Source: Dermacentor variabilis
Lineage: Eukaryota > Arthropoda > Arachnida > Ixodida > Ixodidae
DNA: 64,000 nucleotides
Reading direction: 5' to 3'
Assembly: GCF_050947875.1 (NCBI RefSeq)
Contig: NC_134573.1
Location: forward strand, 65,077,815 to 65,141,814
Below, piece after piece: positions 54,801-64,000 of the stretch. The position numbers and the translations under genes were made by a program. The notes beneath the pieces were generated by a model, which did not search any database, was not told the DNA's origin, and was given only the letters and a program-made list of their open reading frames with translations. How positions within the stretch are numbered: the first letter of the stretch is position 1; each line of letters starts with the position of its first letter.

Positions 54801-55195
54801 GTCCCGGGAGGAAGTATTCTGTAAGTGTCCACTAAGTGGACTGTCCCTTTCAGCACACACCGAATGGGTACAGCTTCAGAGCCAACGGTGACGACTGGCG
54901 CCTATCCTACCGGCTTCGAGCGCTATCCAATCAGTGAACGCTGAAACTGATCAGCCCACATAGTAGACACTTCAGGTATACCCCCCTCCCCCCCTTGATC
55001 TTACATAGTCCTTGGGGTTTTCACGGTTTCCCCGAAAGACCACTTGAACAGTCGTTAAAGCGAACATTCCTTTGCCTCTTCCTTCGACTGCTGCCGCTGC
55101 CGCCGCTGTAGGGCGCTGTGCCGCGCTGCTGCATTGCACGCCGCGTCGCGGGACGGTTGAGAGCTCACGGTAGGGGTGCGAGAGTCGAGACGGTT
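54801..55195. other. No gene recognised
   Basis: Contains C-rich and GCC/GCT-rich stretches (54980-54996, 55090-55110); nothing else is supported. Confidence 0.4.
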
Positions 55196-55330
55196 GGATG
55201 GATGGATGGATGGATGGATGCTATGAGCATCTCCTTTGGTACAGAGCGGTGGGTTGCGCCACCAAGCTCTCGTTACTGCCTAATGTTCTGTGTTAAAGAA
55301 GAAAAAGAAAAATGAAAGAAATAAAAACAA
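55194..55330 (-). mobile_element. LINE 3' end with (CATC)n tail
   Basis: The minus strand reads GAGAGCTTGGTGGCGCAACC, CACCGCTCTGTACCAAAGGA, GATGCTCATAG and then (CATC)n (complement of the GGAT run at 55194-55219). The layout (short conserved UTR plus simple tail) is that of a heavily 5'-truncated LINE; no coding part remains. Confidence 0.55.
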
Positions 55331-55892
55331 GATGAATTCTCATAGCCAAAGTTTCTGAACCCCTATTGTGAACTTTGTTTTTGTACGTCTCCGTTGTTTG
55401 TCGTTTGCCTACTTTTCTTCCACCAATCTTTCAATCGCCTCTTATCTCTATCGTGGACATGTTTACTTTCCGCCTTCTCTCTCTGAGCCCGAAGGCTTCA
55501 AGGAGGCCAGCGTTGCCTAAATCGGTAGAGCGGGGCCGCAATGCCCTCTGACGCCACCTGGGGGACGCCTTCTGGAGAACGCCCTCTGGACGCCGCAATT
55601 AGGCGCGACACACCGAAAAAGCATTGCAGGAGCTGCCGAGGTTGCCTCTGCGCTCACGCGCAGCAGCAACGACAGTCCAGGGAGGAGGGAGGGAGAATGT
55701 CAGGGAGGGAGTAGAGAGAGAGAGAGCATGCAGGGAATGGGTAGAGCGGGATCCCGCACCGACGTAGTCGGGAAACAGGTGATTGGCCTTACCCCTCTGC
55801 GTTCGTGCCAGTTCACCTAACTGACACGGGAGGAAGAAAACGCATCAGAAAAGCATAGGCAGAAAGCTATTGTAAATTACTCAATTCGCTTC
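55331..55892. repeat. Unnamed dispersed repeat, left copy (about 55530-55720)
   Basis: AATGCCCTCTGACGCC, GAACGCCCTCTGGACGCC, AAAAAGCATTGCAGGAGCTG and GCGCTCACGCGCAGCAGCAA recur in diverged form at about 58620-58790 (AACGCCCTCTGGAACTCC, AAAATCATTGCAGAAGGTGC, TACTCACGCGCAACAGCC). GA-rich low-complexity sequence follows at 55672-55728. Confidence 0.5.
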
Positions 55893-55905
55893 TCATGGAT
55901 TCCGT

Positions 55906-56310
55906 ATGCGTGGAAAATTGCTAAAATCATCCCTATTCTTAAAAAATCATGGGGAAGGATATACAACAGATAACATTAGGCCAATTGCGCTAACTTTAAG
56001 TTTGGTTAAATTAATTGAAAGAATTCTATATGCCCGTATGATTAAATTTATACAGAACAAGGACTTGCTTAGCCCTTGCCAAATTGGATTCCGACCATCA
56101 TGTTCAATTTGGCATGCTCACGTGGACCTAGACAGTGGAGTAAAATTAGCACGGCGGCAGAGGCAAATAGGTGCTCTTGTGACATTAGACATTTCCAAAG
56201 CCTGCGACGGTGTAGAGCATTTAATTTTATTAGATATATTGCGAAATCTAGAGAATCCAAATTATTTTTCAAACTGGATTGGTGAATTTTTAAATGGAAG
56301 AACATTTTAG
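55906..56310 (+). pseudogene. LINE reverse transcriptase, N-terminal part
   Basis: Contains DNIRPIALTLSLVKLIERIL, CQIGFRPSCSIWHAHVDLDS, ALVTLDISKACDGVEH and FSNWIGEFLNGRTF. It is interrupted by a stop at 56308-56310; the next codons continue the block (SSIYNQSRGVPQGTATSPLL). The first residues are frame-shifted near 55945. Confidence 0.75.
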
Positions 56311-56405
56311 TGCAGTCTGAGGGGCGTTTCCTCGAGTATATATAATCAATCACGAGGTGTTCCTCAAGGAACTGCCACTTCACCATTACTATTTAATATT
56401 CTGAT

Positions 56406-58142
56406 GTGTTCCATTCCTCTTTATCAAGATGTACAAACGCGGATGACATTGCTTTCTTCGCATCAGACAGTGATATTCACTCTCTATATTATCGACTACA
56501 AAAGTACCTCAACGCCATAGAAACCTGGTTAAACAAAATTCGCCTTTCACTTAACGTTAGAAAATGCTCGATATTGGTTTTCCCTCTTAACAATCCCGTT
56601 AATATATCGATATCCTATCGCCTCGAGACTATACCTCAAGTGGAGTCGGTGAAATACTTAGGTGTAGTATATGACGGTTCCCTCAGCTGGCTCGGCCATA
56701 TTGACCATATAGTTAAAAAAGGAGTGCGAGCAGTTGGTATGCTACGTAAGCTGTGCAGCAATCGGTCGGGAATGCGGAGAGATCCACTTTTAATGATATA
56801 CAAAATGTATGTGCGGCCCATTTTAGAATTTGGATGTGTTTTATTTTCTGGTGCTCCAGCTTATAAATTACGTCCCTTTGTTCTACTGGAGCGGGAAGCG
56901 CTACGACTGTGTTGCGGATTACCGAAATATGTTGCCAATAACATATTACACCAAGAAGTCAGGTTGCCCTCAATATTGTGTAGATTTCGGTTACTGACGG
57001 TGCAAACAGTCTTAAAATTGTATCAATTCCCTATTACAAGATTGAAATACATATTCATTTCCCAGCCTGCACTTTTCTTCGGAGTACACTGGCATCGTTT
57101 TCATACACCACAGGTGGTCTTCGTACAAACATTGATAAATCCCTTAAATGTACGTCTCTGGGAGGTACCGCCTATTTGTGATGTGCGAGAGAACCTACAA
57201 ATTATATATGATGACATCTACCCAAATAATGCAAAACGTCTCTCTTATAATATATTAAACGGCTTATTGCAGGACCATTTGTTGAGTTTATCTATAAGTA
57301 CGGTCATTGCGACAGACGCCTCACAGTGTGAAGAAAAATCTGGAATTGGCATTTTCTCTCCCGCTCTAAACAGGTCATTTGCAATCAGGATTCCGGACTT
57401 CTATTCCATATTTTTGGCTGAATTTCTAGCTGTAGTTCTAGCCTTACGCAAACTAAATTCGTCAATATCGGCGGTAGTAATAATAACAGATTCTTTATCC
57501 TTATGTTCCTCGCTCACAGCAAATGGTGTCACTAACCTTTTACGTACATTTCATTTTCTAGTGCCTGCCCACATAAATTTAATTAGATTGCTTTGGGTGC
57601 CTGGGCATAAAGGATTAGTCATGAACGAAATGGCTGACAGTCTCGCGAGAGCGGCCCTCAGTGGCCCTGTATTACCATTACTTCCTACAATAGCTTACCT
57701 GACGACTATTAGATTCAGGAGATATACAGTTATTGAAGACTTTTTGAAACCAGCTATAGCTAATTTTTCAGAATATCGACACCTCCTATTCCCTTGGCCC
57801 AAAAATTCCTTTCACACCAGAAAAACTGAAGTAATCTTTACCCGATTACGTTGTCGAATACCAAAATTAAACTTCTATCGTCACAGGGCTGGTCTGGTTC
57901 CCTCCCCTCTGTGCCCAGTCTGTGGAGAAGATGAAACAATAGATCATTTTTTTCATATTCTGCCGCCGTTTCACTTCTTTAAGAAAAAATCTAGAATCAA
58001 GATTTACACAGCTTGGTTTGAGCTTTTCAATTATAAATATCCTTTCTCTAGGAGCCTCCTCTCTTGGAAAGTGCCACAGGGATATTTGCTCAACCGTGGA
58101 GGATTTTATAATTGCTACAAAGAGATTGTCTTGAATTCTTAA
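56406..58142 (+). pseudogene. LINE RT C-terminal part, RNase H and Cys-His module (578 codons open)
   Basis: RT catalytic region TNADDIAFFASD (Asn where the family has Tyr; a frame change just upstream at about 56440 may be responsible), KCSILVFPL, VKYLGVVYDG and the thumb. Then comes RNase H: ATDASQCEEKSGIGIFSP, LAEFLAVVLAL, IITDSLSLCSSL and LLWVPGHKGLVMNEMADSLA, with all four acidic positions present. The C-terminal module is CPVCGEDETIDHFFH. A single open frame of this length suggests a relatively young copy. Confidence 0.8.
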
Positions 58143-58414
58143 ACATTTTATTTTTGTTCATTTCCTCCAGTTAGCTTTACCATTTTCAGTTTTTAATAAA
58201 GATAGCCTAATTTCATCCAAATCTTGGCCAATCCCCCACAGTGGGTGTGCGCCGTCGCATAAGGAATACCATACCATACCATACCATTGCTCATTTGGGC
58301 CCTCTTCAGTAAAGGAATGAGTGAATTAATGACAGGTCTCTCCGTGTTCTGTGTCGTACGTGTACCAAACGAATCGCGCACGCATGCCAACGTTTATCAT
58401 CGCATCACGACTGT

Positions 58415-58518
58415 CGTATGCCGTCAACATCACCGCCAAATACCGTCAATGAACGCAAACAGCGCAGAAAGCTTCGCTTACATCGATTCCTACAGTGCGT
58501 AGGATCTGCATTTTTTTT
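58415..58518. repeat. Dispersed repeat, copy 1
   Basis: GCCGTCAACATCACCGCCAAATACCGTC... to GCATTTTTTTTTATG matches 59594-59700 closely, with shared AAAGCTTCGCTTACATCGAT. The function is unknown; it probably belongs to the same repeat as 58600-58800. Confidence 0.65.
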
Positions 58519-59126
<608 letters not shown>

Positions 59127-59593
59127 TAAAGGTATGGTGCGGCACGTTTCTGCTGTTTCTGAAAAATAAACACCGTGCAAGTTTGCCCATGCCGACAAGT
59201 GACGCAGAGCGTGCAGACGCAAAGCCGCATTAGAGCACCACGGCGTCGGAACGGCAGCACGCAAGCGGTGCTCCAGCACAATCAACGCTTCAGCCACGAT
59301 GCCCCATACACTGCAAAGCAGGGAGGTCGTGCTGCGTGATGGAAGCAGGGTGGCCAGCGGGCCCTGGTCCGTCGGGCACGGGACGTGGCGGCAGCTACTT
59401 CTCCTAAGGCTTCAATACAAGGATTTCTTCATCTCACCCAACATACGATGCGCCGGGCGAGGCCGTGCTAACGTCCTCGCAGGCTACGGACTATTGCGCA
59501 CAACAACGCCTCGAGCAAGCACGTCTCGCTGTGCGTTCTGCGTACCGCTTAGACAAACGCTATAGCGGTACCCACGCAAGGTGACATTTAACG
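59127..59593. other. No gene recognised
   Basis: GC-rich with an 88-codon plus frame (59299-59565) of no recognisable family. Confidence 0.35.
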
Positions 59594-59700
59594 CCATGCC
59601 GTCGAAATCACCGCTAAGTACCGTCTATGAACACAAACAGCGCTGAAAGCTTCGCTTACATCGATTCCCACAGCGCGTGAGGTCCGCATAATTTTTTTTC
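59594..59700. repeat. Dispersed repeat, copy 2
   Basis: Direct copy of 58415-58518 (GAACACAAACAGCGCTGAAA, GCTTCGCTTACATCGATTCC), about 1.2 kb apart. Confidence 0.65.
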
Positions 59701-61250
59701 TCTTAAGGTATCCTTTTCATAGGCATTTTGCAAGGTTTGATGAATCTCTTAATTGTTGCCCAATTTCGCAAGAGACTCTGATCCTTAGTTTTGTCTGTTC
59801 GTGTATCCCCATTATTGCTGCGCGCAAAAAAATTCTGCCTTGTCATACAGCAGTCCGGCTTGTACTAGAGGTCAGCTGCGTCCTTTCGAGTAGAAAGAGC
59901 GAGAGAATGGCACCGCTAAACTCTCCCCCACTTTACTGCTGATTCGATCACGCACTGCAGGAACTTTTGGGATAGACCCCATATTCAAGAGTGTGATCGG
60001 CGACTATGAGCACATGTGCTGTGGGTCGGAGTTCAAGCGTCGCAGTCCAGTTGCGGCTCCGAGAACCTCCATGTCCCTCGCGACCCGCCTGGATGAGATG
60101 GAACGAGTCATAAGACACTGTCAACCTGACCACGCAGGGCCAGCGCGGACTGCCTCTATTGGCCCAGTTTTGGCGGGACTCGAGCCCTTGCTCGAGCCTG
60201 TGAGATGGTCCTCGTGGCCGCATCAATGCGTTGGCGGGCTCGTACGCCCTGTCTTGGTGTCCCAAGGCAGCGCATCATGCGATTTTCTGTGCACTGAATT
60301 TCCTTCACTCTGGGTTGCGCGATCGGAGGAACGCTGGACGAAGGATAGGTGGGCCCTGGAGACGGCGTCCTTGTATTTTTCGCTTTCGCGGTGCGCCGTC
60401 TGCGGTCCTGACGACCATTTGATTACTTTGTAATTATAGGCTCCGATACGGTTGTGTGTTAAATAGGGTTTAACCCCAATTAATGACTTATTGGAGATCG
60501 TTCCGCAGGCTATCCCTTGCTGCGTGCGCGGACTCACCTAGCTTCCCCAGGCTAGAAGCTCCCCTGGCTTGAGAGCGCGCGCGCTTGAGCCCGCGGTTGT
60601 TGTTTGGAACGCAATAAGACAGCCAGGCGTGCGCGCGTGTGAGTTTGTGTGAACGCGCAAATGAGGCGCTCTCACTATGCAGGGCGTGCGGTCACTTGTC
60701 GCCACCTTCCAAAATATTTAATTAGCGAAGTGTCGAATCACCAACCACCTCACTTATGAAAACCTTAGAGGTCATGCAGCTGTGTAGACTACCCAGACAA
60801 AGCTTATCTAACAAGCCCGCTACATGTTAAAAAAAGCACACACAGATGTTTAATGCCAGAAAACAGTCAGTTGCAGCATGCCACTATGGTGACAAGCAGT
60901 TCAACCACAGAACAATATACCAAACCATTTTATTTGGTGACTGCAGACAGCGTTCTCATCCATATACAAGCCATCTGGAGACACAAGAAGTTATACTTCC
61001 TCAACATCCGTATGAAACTAGCATGCTCATTCGTCTACCACAATTCGTGGTAAATTTAATCGGCTAAAAGTGATAGGCGAAATGTCGAGTGACTAACGAG
61101 CAGTCGGCATGCAGAGAGTACTGTCACAATACGCTGGAATCGCGACGCGTGCACTTCGCGCTATCAGCCTCGACGCGTTCCTGCCGAAAAGACACTCGGA
61201 GCATATATTCGTGGAGGTACGCGACGCGTAACCATTCCGCTGTCTTTCCT
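59701..61250. other. No gene recognised; ATTAAA (minus) at about 61054-61059
   Basis: At 59993-60433 both strands are open for 100-146 codons, but I recognise nothing in them. An ATTAAA on the minus strand at about 61055, some 190 bp beyond the stop of paralogue B, is a candidate poly(A) signal. Confidence 0.35.
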
Positions 61251-62648
61251 TCACTGCGGCACACCCGCGGGAGCACGGGGTCGTATGCTCTCGAAGTAAC
61301 GAATCAGCGAGGACGCCTTGAAGCACTCCGCCGCGACGGCCGGCTCCGCTGCTGGCGTCGACCCACGGCGAGACGACGCGGCCCAGCTTCCGGCCTCGGA
61401 GCAGCTCGCCGAAGCAGCCTGCCGCGCGGCCGACCTGCGGCTCGACGGGTCGCTCTCGAACGAGTACCACGACGTGGACGACTCGTGCGGCGAGAGCGCG
61501 GCGCCGGCTCGGCTCGCCGCGATGCGCTCGACGGCGAGCTCGCTCGCCTCGGTCGGCATCGTGAAGTCCAGCTTGACCAGGCTGCTGGTGCAGCCGTCCT
61601 CGCTGCTTCCGGTGCACGAGCGTCCCTCCGCGACGACGGCGCCCAGCTCGCCCCCGTAGTAGCGGCGCAATCGGCGACGGACCAACTCGGCGGCCGGCAC
61701 CGGCTCCAGCTCGCACTTGTCCAGCACCTCCAGGACGGGCCTGTCCCTTATACACTCCGCGTCGTCTGGTACGAGCTGGTCGCGGTCCTTGTAAGCGTCC
61801 TCGAATTCCCGCTGCGGTAAAGGAGGTGACGGCAGCCGCTGTTCGGGCTCTCGCATCTGCCGATTCGATGGCTGCTGAGGCTTTGCGGCGGCGCCGATCA
61901 CTATCTGCGTTATCTTGGATAGCTTGCGGGTAGCCTGCTCGCCGTCTCCGGCACGCAGCAGCGACGACTTCTTGAGCGTCAGGGTGGCGATCTGGGACTT
62001 GACGCGGCCCGTGTTCAGCTGCGACGGCGAGTAGGCTGGCGGGAGGGTAGCACACCGGGTGACCGGAGGCGCGGAAATCGCCTTCTCCCCGACGGCCCCT
62101 CCGCTGATCCTGGCGGCGATGCCGCCCATGTGCTGCAGCCTGGAGCAAGAGGCGCCCCTGCGCTCCAGGACGGGCCCTGGGGCGCTGCGCACTTTCTCCT
62201 TGAAGTAGAGCATCTCGTCCGAGCTGGACAGGGCGCGGGGGCTGCTAGTCGGCAAGGCAGCAGCGGTGGCGGGGAGACCTTTGACCGCCGCGACCGGTGG
62301 CGGGGTCTCGGAGGGCGGCTCCTGGATCGTGCCGAGCAGATGGTAGCGCAGCGTGATGTTCTGCGTGGCTTCCACGAACACGGACAGGTTCTTGTCGTCC
62401 AGCAGCAGCGTCTTGCGGTCGGTCAACGTGGGGTTCTTGAGGCGACTTTTCTTGAGCAGCTCGCCCACCATGATACCCTCGTCGAGCGCTGCGTCGCTCG
62501 GTAGCAATGGCATGGTGGACTCGGCCGGCTGGGGGAGCACGTCATCGCCGTGTTCTTCGACGAGCCTTGAGGGGACCCTCTCCTGGCCTTCGTCGGGGTC
62601 CTTGTCCCTGGGCGGCTGGTCGCCCTCAACGAAGGCCCCCTCCGCCAT
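61251..62648 (-). CDS. Unknown intronless protein, paralogue B (465 aa)
   Basis: I do not recognise the family. Start ATG at 62648 (MAEGAFVEGDQPPRDKDPDE), matching paralogue A; the open frame extends 49 codons further upstream but similarity stops at this Met. Shared blocks: ERVPSRLVEEHGDD; MVGELLKKSRLKNPTLT; LSVFVEATQNITLRYHL; EKVRSAPG; YSPSQ; RVKSQIATLT; LRAGDGE; KLSKITQIV; IRDRPVLEVLDKCEL; RRRLRRYYG; SLVKLDF; PTEASE; SSTSWYSF; FKASSLIRYFESI. It differs from A in linker lengths and has a longer C-terminus (about ten residues, ending GVPQ). No signal peptide, membrane segment or known domain. A TATA-like box lies about 80 bp upstream. It lies on the same strand as A, 29 kb away, so a local duplication now stretched by transposons is likely. 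Confidence 0.75.
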   Translation of the reverse strand: MAEGAFVEGDQPPRDKDPDEGQERVPSRLVEEHGDDVLPQPAESTMPLLPSDAALDEGIMVGELLKKSRLKNPTLTDRKTLLLDDKNLSVFVEATQNITLRYHLLGTIQEPPSETPPPVAAVKGLPATAAALPTSSPRALSSSDEMLYFKEKVRSAPGPVLERRGASCSRLQHMGGIAARISGGAVGEKAISAPPVTRCATLPPAYSPSQLNTGRVKSQIATLTLKKSSLLRAGDGEQATRKLSKITQIVIGAAAKPQQPSNRQMREPEQRLPSPPLPQREFEDAYKDRDQLVPDDAECIRDRPVLEVLDKCELEPVPAAELVRRRLRRYYGGELGAVVAEGRSCTGSSEDGCTSSLVKLDFTMPTEASELAVERIAASRAGAALSPHESSTSWYSFESDPSSRRSAARQAASASCSEAGSWAASSRRGSTPAAEPAVAAECFKASSLIRYFESIRPRAPAGVPQ

Positions 62649-62727
62649 GCTCGCCTGCTTCCGAGCTCCTGTGTTGAAAGGCGACGACGCTCGAAAGACT
62701 GTAACTAGTGACAGGTTTAGCACAACG

Positions 62728-62735
62728 CATATACC
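62728..62735 (-). promoter_or_regulatory. TATA-like box of paralogue B
   Basis: GTATATGC on the minus strand about 80 bp upstream of the ATG, roughly as far upstream as the ATAAAAAG of paralogue A (57 bp). The intervening sequence is not obviously conserved. Confidence 0.4.
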
Positions 62736-62739
62736 GGTT

Positions 62740-63661
62740 ACCGGGACGGGCGCTATGATATCACGGTGGGCGCTATGGTAAAGCTGTCTAATCAAACCGC
62801 GCCGCTATACTATTATATTAAGATTCTCACACTGCACGTGTGACAAGAGTTGACCATGTTGTGAACATGTGGCGCTCCGGATTAGTGTTTTGCACCCCAA
62901 CCAGAGCTTTGCAATGCTAGGTTTATAAAACCAGATGTGTGTCATGATCGGATTAAGATTTGTCACATCTGCCAACATTTAGAAATAACTGGACACATTC
63001 TCTCACACAAATTGCAGCTCTTGCAGCGGCGACAAGAGGCTCGATCGACTTGGCTCCGTGCCTATATACATATAGATATATTCACATCTGTGTAATCACC
63101 GTAGCACCGCGTCATCGTCTTTGTTGCAGAAGTCTGAAGCACGCTCGATTTTTGTATTTTACGCACTTTATGCGTTGCTATGCCGTCGTCTGCTCTTGCG
63201 AAGCGCCATTCAAAGGACAACTGTAGCACTTGAAAATGGGTTTAAAAAAGGAAGAGGTGAAAACGTCCGCGATGTGTAAACAAATGCTGCAAGAAGCATG
63301 CGAACCAAATATTCTTTCGCTGCATGCAGGAGGGTGCCCATGCCTTTTTCTCTCTCCGGCGGCTTTCGAGGTCCCCTCCGTTTTTCTGCCGTCAGTGACG
63401 TCATCGACCGCGCGACAGCCCGTAGCCATCAGCGACTGTTCGCGAGTTACCCCCGAGCGAAACCTCACGCACGTATGCACACCGACTCCACTCTCCTAAG
63501 AAATATGGAAGCGACGGTTCTTAACGCGTCCCTCCCGTCGTGTCCCCGCTTTTTTGTCGTTGTTGGGAGCTTTTGGCATAGGCTAACCGTGCTCAGAGAA
63601 AATGTTCAGCTGGGGGGAGAATGGGGGAAAGTAGACGTTGAGCTCTTCATAACTCCGTTAT
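62740..63661. other. No gene recognised
   Basis: Upstream region of paralogue B and further sequence. Overlapping short frames at 63178-63700 have no recognisable content. Confidence 0.4.
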
Positions 63662-64000
63662 TACTACAGCGAAAGCTGTATATGACTAACCTTTCGTAGT
63701 TCTTTCTGCGTGCGGCAACAGAAACGGACTTAGCGATTTGTAACAAACCCATACGGGTGCAGTGCGGCGGCGCAGATGTCAAAATGCGGAACAGATTAGA
63801 ACGCTCACCGTAAACAATAGCGTGACGTCAAGGTTATCGCAGTATATAACCAGGAGATGTATTGGCGCTAAAACAGCTACGTTATCCATGGGCGGACACG
63901 TATAGTTCGTACAACTGAAGAACAACATGCGTACGAGGAGCGCTGGAGGGAACAGCAACGAGAATGTAAAGGGCGCCGGCGCGAAGCGACCACCGACGAA
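63662..64000 (+). mobile_element. Transposon end and basic-repeat ORF, cut by the window edge
   Basis: Starts with TACAGCGAAAGCTGTATATG (63667 on), close to the TIR of the element at 18030-19696. It continues through GTAGTTCTTTCTGCG to the window end. Downstream lies a coding remnant (63872-64000). Confidence 0.5.
63872..64000 (+). CDS. Partial Arg/Glu-rich repeat protein of a transposon
   Basis: Open from after a TAA at 63869-63871 to the window edge, with no Met. It reads VIHGRTRIVRTTEEQHAYEE, then RWREQQRECKGRRREATTDE. The pattern (basic pairs, REATTDE, alternating RR and QQ) resembles the start of short-repeat proteins of the STPR kind, carried by some arthropod transposons. This is an assignment by pattern, not by search. 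Confidence 0.4.

Larger units (their letters stand above)
55893..58286 (+). mobile_element. RNase H-bearing LINE (I-clade-like), 5' truncated, (ACCAT)n tail
   Basis: It begins inside RT at PYAWKIAKIIPIL and runs through RT, RNase H and the C-terminal Cys-His module to a stop at 58142. A UTR with TTGGCCAATCCCCCACAGTG follows, then the tail ATACCATACCATACCAT. The LINE end at 20199-20405 shares the UTR motif but has a (CAA)n tail. Confidence 0.8.

Noticed and set aside
59993..60433. 146-codon plus-strand gene
   Set aside because: Overlaps similarly long minus frames, with no domain or context. GC-rich sequence gives long chance frames here.

Overview
The window looks like nuclear DNA of a chelicerate, most likely a hard (ixodid) tick. 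It holds spliced exons with GT/AG junctions, tRNA-headed SINEs of the Ruka kind, LINEs of several clades, TTAA- and TA-flanked DNA elements and a Ty3/gypsy LTR element. It has no bacterial gene organisation, rRNA, genuine tRNA or CRISPR. The species call rests on remembered tick repeats and was not searched.

Layout. 0-4.9 kb: edge fragment of a gypsy integrase, a dead Tigger/pogo transposase, a 1.3 kb TTAA element and a SINE. 4.9-14.7 kb: the last four exons of a host gene (+ strand) whose phases fit exactly (2+1, 1+2, 0+0); its introns are full of transposons. 15-17.2 kb: three SINEs and two short hairpin insertions, each with direct repeats like target-site duplications. 18.0-19.7 kb: a DNA element with 58-bp inverted ends that is almost wholly an 18-copy, 78-bp minisatellite, open in several frames on both strands. 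21.2-28.0 kb: a nearly intact Ty3/gypsy element (minus strand) with both LTRs and a 4-bp TSD; integrase lies before reverse transcriptase, the Gmr1-type order. 28-30.7 kb: tandem repeats, a LINE end and SINE-like sequence.

30.7-32.0 kb and 61.3-62.6 kb (both minus) are two intronless paralogous genes of 437 and 465 codons with conserved blocks and similarly placed TATA boxes. I recognise no family; they are the best candidates for undescribed host genes here. The 29 kb between them is almost entirely transposons: a CR1/L2-like LINE, a three-level nest (DNA element containing an RTE containing another RTE), a possible hAT-type element, a TTAA element, two RNase H-bearing LINEs, a 630-bp palindromic MITE and a mariner relic.

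The host genes show no sign of working together. The best-supported unusual items are the hairpin insertions, the integrase-first retroelement, the minisatellite transposon, the paralogous gene pair and the RTE-in-RTE nest. All identifications were made by eye and from memory, with no database search.
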